A stretch of 64,000 nt of DNA from Pilimelia anulata. Its GTDB lineage: Bacteria > Actinomycetota > Actinomycetes > Mycobacteriales > Micromonosporaceae. The first letter of the stretch is position 1; the number at the start of each line of letters is the position of its first letter. The stretch spans positions 1 to 64,000 of the forward strand of contig NZ_BMQB01000004.1 of assembly GCF_014647895.1 (NCBI RefSeq), written 5' to 3'. Positions 1 to 7,898 of this stretch are shown here, one piece after another. Position numbers and translations under genes: made by a program. The notes below the pieces were generated by a model, which made no database searches, was not told the DNA's origin, and saw nothing but the letters and a program-made list of their open reading frames with translations.

Positions 1-110
1 GTCGGGAGTATGCGTACTACGACCCGATCGACACGCTGCCGGAGTCCGGCCAGCGCTGGTGGGCGGCCGAGCACGGAGCCACCATCCCGAACCCGCGGGT
101 GGCGGAGTAG
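1..110 (+). CDS. C-terminal fragment of an unrecognised protein
   Basis: The third forward frame is open from the left edge and ends at the TAG at 108-110, giving 35 residues that finish in PNPRVAE. The composition (YAYYDPIDTLPES, then a WW pair) and the G/C-ending codons look like real coding sequence. No start is in the window and no family is recognised. A strong hairpin follows about 80 bases downstream, which suggests the gene ends a transcript. Confidence 0.6.
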   Translation, partial: REYAYYDPIDTLPESGQRWWAAEHGATIPNPRVAE

Positions 111-188
111 GGATGGCACCCGGTCGGTCCGCGGCCCGGTGGGGGGCGCGCGGGAGCGGTGTTTTGGGGACCCGCTCGTAGCCGACAG

Positions 189-213
189 CCGGCCCGGACG
201 GAGTCCGGGCCGG
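189..213 (+). terminator. Hairpin, likely terminator of the upstream gene
   Basis: A perfect 11-bp stem (CCGGCCCGGAC with GTCCGGGCCGG) closes a GGA loop. There is no T tract, which is usual for actinomycete terminators. It lies between the first gene fragment and the methyltransferase gene. Confidence 0.5.
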
Positions 214-323
214 TATCGAGGGCGGGTCGCCGAGTGGGCGGCCCGCCCTTCGCCATGCCGCCCTACCGCCAGGGTAACGGGCTGGACTAGGCTCGGCTCA
301 TTACCCGACGGGAGGGCGGCGAG

Positions 324-1076
324 ATGCTGGACGCGAGCGCGGCGCGGGCCTGGGTGGCCCGGTGGGACCGCCAGCAGGAGCGGTACCTGGCGGACCGCGA
401 GGAGCGGTTCACCGTCATCGGCGACGTGGTCACCGCGGCGCTGGCCGACCGGCCCGCCCCGCGCATCCTGGACGTCGCCTGCGGGCCCGGTTCGCTCGCC
501 GCCCGGCTGGCCCGCCGGCTGCCCGCGGCCGAGCTGGTCGGGTTGGACGCCGACCCCGTCCTGCTGGCCCTGGCCGGGGCGGCGTACCCGGCGGCGGCCC
601 GGTTCGCGCACGCCGACCTGCGCGCGGCCGACTGGCCCGAGCGGGCGGGCGTCGCGGGCCCGCTGGACGCCGCCGTCTCCACCACCGCGCTGCACTGGCT
701 GAGCGAGGCCGACCTGGGCGCGCTGTACCGGCGGCTGGGCGCGTTGATCCGGCCCGGCGGGGTGCTGGTCAACGCCGACCACCTGTACGACGACCAGCCC
801 GGCGTGCGCGCGCTCGGCCGGGTCGTGCGCAAGGCCCGGGCCGCGCGTGCCGGGGTCGAGGACAACGAGGACTGGGACGCCTGGTGGGCGGCCGTCGAGG
901 CGGCCCCGGAGCTGGCCGAGCCGGTGGCGCGGCGGCGGGCCAGCGGCTACGCCCACTCCGACGAGGCCGACCTGAGCGCCGACACGCACGCCCGGCTGCT
1001 GCGCGCGGCGGGCTTCGCGGAGGTCGGCGTGGTGTGGCGGTCCGGCGACGACACGGTGCTGGTCGCGCTGCGCTGA
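324..1076 (+). CDS. Class I SAM-dependent methyltransferase
   Basis: A 250-residue protein with a Rossmann-type methyltransferase core. Motif I reads LDVACGPGSLAARLA at about residues 49-63 and is followed by an acidic SAM-ribose loop (GLDADP). A post-I segment (STTALHWL, LIRPGGVLVNAD) is typical of small-molecule methyltransferases of the Methyltransf_11/25 group. The ATG has a GGGAGG site about 6 bases upstream. The substrate cannot be told from sequence; it stands alone between a hairpin and the divergent-function MFS gene. It is probably a cytosolic O-, N- or C-methyltransferase. Confidence 0.85.
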   Translation: MLDASAARAWVARWDRQQERYLADREERFTVIGDVVTAALADRPAPRILDVACGPGSLAARLARRLPAAELVGLDADPVLLALAGAAYPAAARFAHADLRAADWPERAGVAGPLDAAVSTTALHWLSEADLGALYRRLGALIRPGGVLVNADHLYDDQPGVRALGRVVRKARAARAGVEDNEDWDAWWAAVEAAPELAEPVARRRASGYAHSDEADLSADTHARLLRAAGFAEVGVVWRSGDDTVLVALR

Positions 1077-1177
1077 CCGGGTCCGCGGGCCCGCCCGCCG
1101 GGCGTGTCGTGCACGGGGAGCACGGGTACTCGCGGGCATGAGCCTCAATGCGTACGCTGAGTGCGGGGGTGATTACC

Positions 1178-2623
1178 ATGACGCCCATCCGTAGCCTGAT
1201 CCCGGCCCGCCTGGACCGGTTGAACTGGGCCCCGTTCCACACTCGAATGGTGCTCGCGCTGGGCACCGCCTGGATCCTCGACGGCATCGAGATCACGATC
1301 GCCAGCGCGGCGACCGCCGTCCTCACCGATGACGCGACCCTCGGCCTGACCGTGGGCGAGGTGTCCGCGATCGCCACCGTGTACCTGCTGGGGCAGGTGT
1401 TCGGGGCGCTGTTCTTCGGCCGGCTCGCCGACGCGCTCGGCCGGCGCAAGCTGTTCATCATCACCCTGGGCGTGTACCTCGCCGGCAACGCGCTCACCGC
1501 CCTCACCTGGGGCAGCGGCGCCGGGGCGCTGATCTTCCTGTACCTGACCCGGTTCATCGCGGGGGCCGGCATCGGCGGCGAGTACGCCGCCATCAACGCC
1601 GCGATCGACGAGATGATGCCGGCCAAGTACCGCGGCCGGGTCGACATCGCCGTCAACGGCACCTACTGGGCCGGCGCGATCATCGGCACGCTCGGCACGT
1701 TCATCCTGCTCAACCAGGTCTCGCTGGACCTCGGCTGGCGGATCGGCTTCCTGCTCGGCCCGGTGCTGGGCGCCTGCATCTGGGGCATGCGCCGGCACCT
1801 GCCGGAGAGTCCACGGTGGTTGATCGTCCGCGGCCGGGAGGCCGAGGCGGAGGCCAACATCGCCCGGATCGAGGCCGAGGTGCGGGTCAGCGGCCAGGTG
1901 CTCGCCGACGTGCCGGACAGCGAGGCGATCGAGGTCCGGCCCAGCCAGCGGCACGGGTACCTGTCGCTGCTGCGGGTCCTGTTCGCCCGGTACCCGCAGC
2001 GGTCGGTGCTCAGCGCCACGCTGATGATCACGCAGTCGTTCCTGTACAACGCGATCTTCTTCACGTACGCACTGGTGCTCACCAAGTTCTACGGCGTGGC
2101 CGCCGCGGACGCGCCGCTGTACCTGATCGCCTTCGGCGTCGGCAACCTCGCCGGGCCGCTGCTCATCGGCCGCTACTTCGACACCTGGGGCCGGCGAAAG
2201 ATGATCTCCGGCACGTACATCCTGTCCGGGCTGCTGCTGGCGGTGACCGCCGTCCTGTTCGACGCGGGCGCGCTGACCGCGACCACGCAGACGCTGGCCT
2301 GGTGCGTGATCTTCTTCTTCGCCTCGGCGGGGGCCAGCTCGGCGTACCTGACGGTCAGCGAGATCTTCCCGCTCGAGGTGCGCGGCCAGGCCATCGCCGT
2401 GTTCTTCGCCATCGCCCAGTGCTTCGGCGCGATCGGCCCGATCTTCTACGGCCACCTGATCGGCGAGGGCGAGGACCCGTCCCGGCTGTTCGTCGGGTAC
2501 CTCGTCGGCGCCGGCGTGATGGTCGTCGGCGGGGTCGTCGAGTGGCTGCTCGGGGTCGACGCCGAGCAGCGCTCGCTGGAGGATGTCGCGCCGCCGCTGT
2601 CGATCGTGGAGCGGCCGGGCTGA
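1178..2623 (+). CDS. MFS transporter, sugar/metabolite:H+ symporter type
   Basis: A 481-residue, 12-helix major facilitator protein. Helix 1 (LDGIEITIASAATAVL), the loop RLADALGRRK between helices 2 and 3, GIGGEYAAINAAIDEMMP in helix 4, and PESPRWLIVRGR just before the central loop are hallmarks of the sugar porter/metabolite symporter branch. The second half repeats the pattern (RYFDTWGRRKM; SEIFPLEVRGQA). I chose the ATG at 1178 because GCGGGGGTG precedes it; an in-frame ATG at 1148 would add ten residues. It probably imports a small organic acid or sugar using the proton gradient. Substrate unknown. Confidence 0.87.
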   Translation: MTPIRSLIPARLDRLNWAPFHTRMVLALGTAWILDGIEITIASAATAVLTDDATLGLTVGEVSAIATVYLLGQVFGALFFGRLADALGRRKLFIITLGVYLAGNALTALTWGSGAGALIFLYLTRFIAGAGIGGEYAAINAAIDEMMPAKYRGRVDIAVNGTYWAGAIIGTLGTFILLNQVSLDLGWRIGFLLGPVLGACIWGMRRHLPESPRWLIVRGREAEAEANIARIEAEVRVSGQVLADVPDSEAIEVRPSQRHGYLSLLRVLFARYPQRSVLSATLMITQSFLYNAIFFTYALVLTKFYGVAAADAPLYLIAFGVGNLAGPLLIGRYFDTWGRRKMISGTYILSGLLLAVTAVLFDAGALTATTQTLAWCVIFFFASAGASSAYLTVSEIFPLEVRGQAIAVFFAIAQCFGAIGPIFYGHLIGEGEDPSRLFVGYLVGAGVMVVGGVVEWLLGVDAEQRSLEDVAPPLSIVERPG

Positions 2624-2704
2624 CCGGCCCCGGCCGTCCCGTCGCCGCCGGCCGGCCGGGGGGCCGTGCCGCCGGCTCCGGCCGGATCGTGCTCGATCGG
2701 TGCC

Positions 2705-2738
2705 GCGGGCCCACGCCGGATTGCCGACGTGGGCCCGC
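2705..2738. terminator. Bidirectional hairpin terminator
   Basis: Two perfectly matched 11-base arms (GCGGGCCCACG and CGTGGGCCCGC) flank a 12-base loop. It lies between the converging MFS and lectin genes and can serve both. Confidence 0.6.
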
Positions 2739-2767
2739 TCCCGGCGGCGGTCACCCGCCGCGGCGGG

Positions 2768-3343
2768 TCAGCGCTTGGTCCACTTCTGGTTGAGCCAGCC
2801 ATTGCAGTCCCAGATCTGGACCCTGCTGCCGTTGTGGGTGCCGCCGGCGATGTCGAGGTCGAGGCAGCGGTTGTCGTGCCGGCTGACGACCGAGCCGTCG
2901 CCGTTGAACGTCCACTTCTGGTTGAGCCAGCCGTTGCAGTCCCAGAGCTGCACCTTGCTGCCGTTGTGGGTGCCGCCGGCGATGTCGAGGTCGAGGCAGC
3001 GGTTGTCGTGCCGGCTGACGACCGAGCCGTCGCCGTTGAACGTCCAGGACTGGTTCGCCCAGCCGTTGCACTGCCAGCCCTGCACCTTGGTCCCGTTGTG
3101 GGTGGCCGAGGACACATCGGCGTCCATACAGCGGTCGTCGTGCCGGCTGACGAGGGTGGCGGCGCGTTTGTCGCTCGCGGCCCTGCCGGTGGCGGCCTTG
3201 TCCGTTGCGGTCCGGTCGGGTGTGCTCGCGGCCCGGTCGGGCGCGGGGGCGGCGGTGGCCGCGGTCGCGGGGGCGGCGAGGGTGGCGGCCGTGAGCAGGC
3301 CGGCGGCGGCGCAGCGCGCGGCCGGGCCGATCAGGTGACGCAT
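2768..3343 (-). CDS. Secreted ricin-type beta-trefoil lectin
   Basis: A 191-residue exported protein. An N-terminal signal peptide of about 30 residues is followed by an Ala/Thr/Asp-rich spacer, then three 44-residue ricin B repeats from about residue 60 to the end. Each repeat has a QxW element (NQSW, NQKW, NQKW), a conserved RCxDxD segment and paired cysteines. A complete beta-trefoil is present but no catalytic domain, so it is probably a carbohydrate-binding protein in the cell envelope or medium. Repeats 2 and 3 are almost identical at DNA level, suggesting recent duplication or gene conversion. Confidence 0.85.
   Translation of the reverse strand: MRHLIGPAARCAAAGLLTAATLAAPATAATAAPAPDRAASTPDRTATDKAATGRAASDKRAATLVSRHDDRCMDADVSSATHNGTKVQGWQCNGWANQSWTFNGDGSVVSRHDNRCLDLDIAGGTHNGSKVQLWDCNGWLNQKWTFNGDGSVVSRHDNRCLDLDIAGGTHNGSRVQIWDCNGWLNQKWTKR
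2778..3173. repeat. 132-bp tandem repeat, three units (ricin repeats)
   Basis: Units begin at 2778, 2910 and 3042, exactly 132 bp (44 codons) apart. The first two differ by only a few bases; the third is clearly diverged. They encode the three sub-repeats of the lectin beta-trefoil. Confidence 0.85.
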
Positions 3344-3725
3344 GCGGAGACCTCCCAGTGAGGGTGCCGCCCGCGGGGCGGCAGGGTGGGATCGGGCAGC
3401 CCTGACGGACAGTGCACAGTGGACGACCCGCGGTCATGCTATGGAGGCGCGTCGGCGCGCAGGGGCGTCCGCGCGCCGTTTCGAGGAGTGCTGGCATTCG
3501 GCGATGTCCGACAGATGCCGACGGGTCCGACCGGCCCCGATCGGCGCCCCCGCGGGCCGCCCGGCGGCGGCGTGTCGCACCGGTGAACGGGGTGTGTCGG
3601 CACGCCCCGTGGGCGGCTTCGCACAGGGCGTACCGGGGCCGGGAAAAGGCCGGACATCATGCCAGATCGCGGTGCCCCGCGCGGCCTCGACCCCCGATCG
3701 GTGCGGAGGAAATCACGACACGCCG
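3344..3725. other. Non-coding region upstream of the lectin and nrdA genes
   Basis: No convincing gene lies between the lectin start and the nrdA regulatory region. Open frames here lack the codon bias and ribosome sites of their neighbours. I looked for cobalamin riboswitch elements, because streptomycete nrdAB leaders carry one, and found none. Confidence 0.5.
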
Positions 3726-3773
3726 ACACGACATGTGGGGTTGTACTTTGCGGGCGGCACCCAGATATGGTGT
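3726..3773 (+). promoter_or_regulatory. Pair of NrdR-like boxes with candidate nrdAB promoter
   Basis: Two imperfect matches to the NrdR box (acaCwAtATaTwGtgt) start at 3726 (ACACGACATGTGGGGT, 11 of 16) and 3758 (CACCCAGATATGGTGT, 10 of 16). They are 32 bp apart, about three helical turns, which is the usual pairing distance for NrdR sites. A possible -35 (TTGTAC, 3741-3746) and -10 (AGATAT, 3763-3768) lie across the pair, so binding would block RNA polymerase. The boxes are about 200 bases upstream of the nrdA start. Confidence 0.55.
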
Positions 3774-3973
3774 TCGCACGACCGAACCGCCGTACTGACG
3801 CGGGGACGGCGAGGCATCACCGTGCGTGGTCGGACATGGGATCGACGCGGGCGGCGAGACGGCGGGTAATCCGGGGCACGACGCAGGTCGGACGGCGCGA
3901 GAGGCAGCGCCGCCCGCCGCTGACGCGCGCCCGGAACCGGCCGCGGGCAGAGGCTGAGTACGAGGAGGCAGGG

Positions 3974-6421
3974 TTGACGGTCACCGACATGCGTACGGCG
4001 GTCCGGGCGGCGGGCACCGGGGTGCCCGGCCAGACCCGCTCGGCGGGCGACGCCCCCGCCGAGGGGATCCTGGCGGCCGTCCGGGAGCTGGCCGCCGACC
4101 TGGCCGATGTGGAGCCCGAGCGGGTCGTCGCCAAGGCGCTCGCCGGCCTGCCGGCCGGCGCCGACCGGGCCGAGCTGGACCGGCTGCTCATCCACACCAG
4201 CGCCGAGCTGATCGGCGAGGAGCCGCAGTACTCCCGGCTCGCCGCCCGGCTGCTCGCCGCCGCCATCGACGGCGAGGTCGGCGCGCAGGGCGTGGCCAGC
4301 TTCAGCGAGTCGGTGGCCCTGGGCCACGCCGAGGGCCTGATCGGCGACGCGGCGCTGGAGTTCGTCACCCGGCACGCCGCCCGGCTGGACGCCGCGGTCG
4401 ACCCGGACCGCAGCCGGCGGTTCGAGTACTTCGGCCTGCGCACGGTCTACGACCGGTACCTGCTGCGCCACCCCGAGTCGCGCAAGGTCACCGAGACCCC
4501 GCAGTACTGGCTGCTCCGGGTCGCCTGCGGCCTGTCCCGCACCCCGGACGAGGCCATCGGCTTCTACCGGCTCATGTCGTCGCTGGCCTACCTGCCGTCG
4601 TCGCCGACGCTGTTCAACTCCGGCACCCGGCACACCCAGATGTCGTCCTGCTACCTGGTCGACTCGCCGCGCGACGAGCTGGGCTCGATCTACGAGCGGT
4701 ACGCCCAGGTCGCCCAGCTCTCGAAGTTCGCCGGCGGCATCGGCATCTCCTGGTCCCGGGTGCGCTCGCGCGGCGCGCTGATCCGCGGTACCAACGGCCA
4801 CTCCAACGGCATCGTGCCCTGGCTGCGCACGCTGGACGCCAGCGTCGCCGCGGTCAACCAGGGCGGCCGGCGCAAGGGCGCGGCCTGCGTGTACCTGGAG
4901 CCGTGGCACCCCGACATCGAGGAGTTCCTCCAGCTCCGCGACAACACCGGCGAGGACGCCCGGCGCACCCACAACCTCAACCTGGCCAACTGGATCCCGG
5001 ACGAGTTCATGCGCCGGGTCGACGCCGACGGGGTGTGGTCGCTGATCGACCCCAACGAGATGCCCGAGCTGGTCGACCTGTGGGGCGACGAGTTCGACGC
5101 CGCCTACCGGGCCGCCGAGGCCGCCGGCCGGTACGTCCGGCAGGTCAGGGCCCGCGACCTGTACGGCAAGATGATGCGCACGCTGGCCCAGACCGGCAAC
5201 GGCTGGATGACGTTCAAGGACGCCGCCAACCGCACCTGCAACCAGACCGCCGGCGGCGACGTCGTGCACCTGTCGAACCTGTGCACCGAGATCATCGAGG
5301 TGTCCAGCGACGGCGAGACCGCCGTCTGCAACCTCGGTTCGGTCAACCTGGCCCGGCACCTGGACGCGGCCGGCGAGGTCGACTGGGCGAAGCTGCGGGC
5401 AACCGTCCGGACGGCGATCACGTTCCTGGACCGGGTCATCGACATCAACTACTACCCGAGCCCGCAGGCGGCGGCGTCGAACCCGCGCTGGCGCCCGGTC
5501 GGCCTCGGCCTGATGGGCCTGCAGGACGTCTTCTTCGCCCACAAGCTGCCGTTCGACTCGCCGGCGGCGCTGGAGCTGTCCACCCGGATCTCCGAGGAGA
5601 TCTACCTGACGGCGCTGGAGACCTCCTGCGACCTGGCCAAGGAGTACGGGCCGCACCCGGCGTACCCGCAGACCCGGGCCGCGCAGGGGCAGCTCCAGCC
5701 CGACCTGTGGGGCGTCAGCGGGGCGCAGGCCGACCGCTGGGCGGCGCTGCGCGAGCGGGTCGAGGCGCACGGGCTGCGCAACTCGCTGCTCATCGCCATC
5801 GCCCCGACCGCCACGATCGCCTCCATCGCCGGCTGCTACGAGTGCATCGAGCCGCAGGTCAGCAACCTGTTCAAGCGGGAGACGCTGTCCGGCGAGTTCC
5901 TCCAGATCAACAACGCGCTGGTGCAGACGCTCAAGGCCCGCGGTCTGTGGACGGCCGAGGTGCGCGAGGAGATCAAGCGGTCCGAGGGCTCGGTGCAGGG
6001 CGTCGCCGCGCTGCCCGCCGACGTCCGCGAGCTGTTCCGTACCGCGTGGGAGCTGCCGCAGCGGGCGCTGATCGACCTGGCGGCGGCGCGGTCGCCGTAC
6101 ATCGACCAGTCGCAGTCGCTGAACCTGTTCCTCGCCTCGCCGACCATCGGCAAGCTGTCGTCGATGTACCGGTACGCCTGGGCGTCCGGCCTCAAGACCA
6201 CCTACTACCTGCGGTCCCGCCCGGCGACGCGGATCCAGCAGGCCACCGTCAGCGTGGCCGGGCAGCTCTCGCTGAACGGCACCAGCCACGGCCTCGGCGG
6301 CGACCCCGCCATCCCGAGCCTGGCGGGCGACGACGCCGCCCTCATCCCGGCCGCCGCCGTCGACGCCGACGCGGTCGCCTGCTCCCTGGAGAACCCCGAA
6401 TCCTGCGAGGCATGCCAGTGA
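3974..6421 (+). CDS. nrdA: Class Ia ribonucleoside-diphosphate reductase, alpha subunit
   Basis: An 815-residue enzyme that reduces ribonucleoside diphosphates to deoxyribonucleotides for DNA synthesis. Active-site cysteines sit in SSCYLVDS, SNLCTE (with the catalytic Glu) and AVCNLGSVNLA. The radical-transfer tyrosine pair is in TTYYLRSRP, and the C-terminal redox pair is CEAC, three residues from the end. I placed the start at the TTG at 3974 because GAGGAGG precedes it by five bases; the frame stays open further upstream, but that extension is not protein-like. The N-terminus does not show a clear canonical ATP-cone. It overlaps nrdB translationally. Confidence 0.95.
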   Translation: MTVTDMRTAVRAAGTGVPGQTRSAGDAPAEGILAAVRELAADLADVEPERVVAKALAGLPAGADRAELDRLLIHTSAELIGEEPQYSRLAARLLAAAIDGEVGAQGVASFSESVALGHAEGLIGDAALEFVTRHAARLDAAVDPDRSRRFEYFGLRTVYDRYLLRHPESRKVTETPQYWLLRVACGLSRTPDEAIGFYRLMSSLAYLPSSPTLFNSGTRHTQMSSCYLVDSPRDELGSIYERYAQVAQLSKFAGGIGISWSRVRSRGALIRGTNGHSNGIVPWLRTLDASVAAVNQGGRRKGAACVYLEPWHPDIEEFLQLRDNTGEDARRTHNLNLANWIPDEFMRRVDADGVWSLIDPNEMPELVDLWGDEFDAAYRAAEAAGRYVRQVRARDLYGKMMRTLAQTGNGWMTFKDAANRTCNQTAGGDVVHLSNLCTEIIEVSSDGETAVCNLGSVNLARHLDAAGEVDWAKLRATVRTAITFLDRVIDINYYPSPQAAASNPRWRPVGLGLMGLQDVFFAHKLPFDSPAALELSTRISEEIYLTALETSCDLAKEYGPHPAYPQTRAAQGQLQPDLWGVSGAQADRWAALRERVEAHGLRNSLLIAIAPTATIASIAGCYECIEPQVSNLFKRETLSGEFLQINNALVQTLKARGLWTAEVREEIKRSEGSVQGVAALPADVRELFRTAWELPQRALIDLAAARSPYIDQSQSLNLFLASPTIGKLSSMYRYAWASGLKTTYYLRSRPATRIQQATVSVAGQLSLNGTSHGLGGDPAIPSLAGDDAALIPAAAVDADAVACSLENPESCEACQ

Positions 6422-7482
6422 CCACGACCACCACCTCCGCGCCGGTACCCAACCCGCGCAGCGCCGCGTCGGGCGGGGCCAAGCAGATGCTGCTCGACCC
6501 CGGCCTGGACCTGACCCTGCGGCCGATGCGGTACCCGCACTTCTTCGACCGGTACCGGGACGCGATCAAGAACACCTGGACCGTCGAGGAGGTCGACCTC
6601 CACTCCGACCTCGCCGACCTGGCCAAGCTCACCCCGGCCGAGCAGCACATGGTCAGCCGGCTGGTCGCGTTCTTCGCCACCGGCGACACGATCGTCGCCA
6701 ACAACCTGGTGCTGAACCTGTACCAGCACATCAACTCCCCGGAGGCGCGGCTGTACCTGTCGCGGCAGCTCTTCGAGGAGGCGGTGCACGTCCAGTTCTA
6801 CCTCAACCTGCTGGACACGTACGTGCCCGGTGACGAGGACCGGGCGGCGGCATTCTCGGCCATCGAGAACATCCCGTCGATCCGGCGCAAGGGCGAGTTC
6901 TGCTTCAAGTGGATCGACAAGGTGTTCGACCTGCGCGAGCTGCGCTCGGCCGACGACCGGCGCAAGTTCCTGCTCAACCTGATCTGCTTCGCCGCCTGCA
7001 TCGAGGGCCTGTTCTTCTACGGCGCCTTCGCCTACGTGTACTTCCTGCGCTCGCGCGGGCTGCTGCACGGGCTCGCCTCCGGCACCAACTGGGTGTTCCG
7101 CGACGAGTCGATGCACATGGCGTTCGCGTTCGACGTGGTGGAGCAGGTCCGGCGGGAGGAGCCGGAGCTGTTCGACGAGGAGATGGCCGAGCAGGTGCGG
7201 GCGATGCTGCGCGAGGCCGTCGAGTGCGAGACCCAGTTCGCCGAGGACCTGCTGGAGACCGGCGTCTCCGGGCTGCCGCTGGCGGACATGCGGCAGTACC
7301 TGGAGCACGTCGCGGACCGCCGGCTGACCCAGCTCGGCCTGGACCCGATCTACGGCTCGGCGAACCCGTTCGCGTTCATGGAGCTGCAGGACGTGCAGGA
7401 GCTGAGCAACTTCTTCGAGCGCCGGGTCTCGTCGTACCAGGTGGGGGTGACCGGCTCGGTCACCTTCGACGACGACTTCTGA
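6418..7482 (+). CDS. nrdB: Class Ia ribonucleotide reductase, beta subunit
   Basis: A 354-residue di-iron, tyrosyl-radical protein that generates the radical used by NrdA. Metal ligands and radical site are visible: Asp in FATGDTIVANN, then FEEAVHVQFY, which carries the Glu, His and the radical Tyr in the same spacing as E. coli E115, H118 and Y122, and a second ligand set around FRDESMHMAF. The GTG at 6418 overlaps the nrdA stop (GTGA) and has GCGAGG seven bases upstream; an ATG at 6412 is the alternative. It is co-transcribed with nrdA and followed by a strong hairpin. Confidence 0.95.
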   Translation: MTTTTTSAPVPNPRSAASGGAKQMLLDPGLDLTLRPMRYPHFFDRYRDAIKNTWTVEEVDLHSDLADLAKLTPAEQHMVSRLVAFFATGDTIVANNLVLNLYQHINSPEARLYLSRQLFEEAVHVQFYLNLLDTYVPGDEDRAAAFSAIENIPSIRRKGEFCFKWIDKVFDLRELRSADDRRKFLLNLICFAACIEGLFFYGAFAYVYFLRSRGLLHGLASGTNWVFRDESMHMAFAFDVVEQVRREEPELFDEEMAEQVRAMLREAVECETQFAEDLLETGVSGLPLADMRQYLEHVADRRLTQLGLDPIYGSANPFAFMELQDVQELSNFFERRVSSYQVGVTGSVTFDDDF

Positions 7483-7498
7483 CCGACGGCATCGGGAC

Positions 7499-7528
7499 GG
7501 GCGGCGCGGGCCTTCGGCCCCGCCGCCC
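7499..7528 (+). terminator. Terminator of nrdAB
   Basis: GGGCGGCG (7499-7506) pairs with CGCCGCCC (7521-7528), and inside it GGGCC pairs with GGCCC across one bulged C and a TTC loop. The tail reads GCTTTCGTT, a short T-rich run. It starts 17 bases after the nrdB stop. Confidence 0.75.
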
Positions 7529-7576
7529 GCTTTCGTTCCGGCCCACCCTCGGCCCGGTCCCGCCGCGGGGCGGGGG

Positions 7577-7726
7577 TCAGGTCGGGTGCCAGCCCGCGGC
7601 GCGCAGGGCCGCCGCCGGGTCGGCGGCCACCTCGGCCGGGCGGCGAGCACGCCCCGGATCGCCGTACCGGTCCCATTCGAAACACCCCCGGCGACCGGGT
7701 GGGGGTGGCCGGGGGAGTGGGTGCAT
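7577..7726 (-). CDS. Possible small unknown protein (49 aa)
   Basis: A short reverse-strand frame ending in WDRYGDPGRARRPAEVAADP and then AALRAAGWHPT. The second half has strongly G/C-ending codons and a plausible helical segment; the first half is proline-rich and less convincing. No ribosome site precedes the ATG at 7726, which lies in the arm of a hairpin. It may be a genuine small gene, the remnant of a longer one, or chance. No family assigned. Confidence 0.3.
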   Translation of the reverse strand: MHPLPRPPPPGRRGCFEWDRYGDPGRARRPAEVAADPAAALRAAGWHPT

Positions 7727-7801
7727 TCGTGGTGCCGGGAGCGCCGCGGATGCACCCGCTCCGCTCCCGGCCGCGCCGGGGAAGTGGGCGAAAACGCCCA
7801 C
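7714..7801 (+). promoter_or_regulatory. Structured leader with competing hairpins
   Basis: Three inverted repeats lie 100-185 bases before the gene at 7899. GGAGTGGGTGCAT (7714-7726) pairs with ATGCACCCGCTCC (7750-7762). CCGGGAGC (7736-7743) pairs with GCTCCCGG (7763-7770) and overlaps the first, so the two exclude each other. GTGGGCG/CGCCCAC (7784-7801) closes an AAAA loop. The layout resembles an attenuator or leader RNA, but no ligand class is recognised. Confidence 0.35.
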
Positions 7802-7898
7802 GGGGAAGGGGTCGGGTCAGGGACCATCGGGAGGTCCTCAACCCGGGGGCCGGGCGACCGAAGGGGGTGCTGGTTGTCATCCGTCCCGAGGAGCCCCC

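Noticed and set aside
3659..3973. Upstream extension of NrdA by about 105 residues
   Set aside because: The frame is open but the sequence is Arg-rich and not protein-like, it covers the NrdR boxes, and a strong ribosome site marks the TTG at 3974.
3344..3973. B12 riboswitch before nrdA
   Set aside because: Looked for because related genera have one; the conserved core and B12 box seen before cobN are absent here.
3713..6289. 858-residue reverse-strand frame opposite nrdA
   Set aside because: A shadow of nrdA; no family features and no ribosome site.
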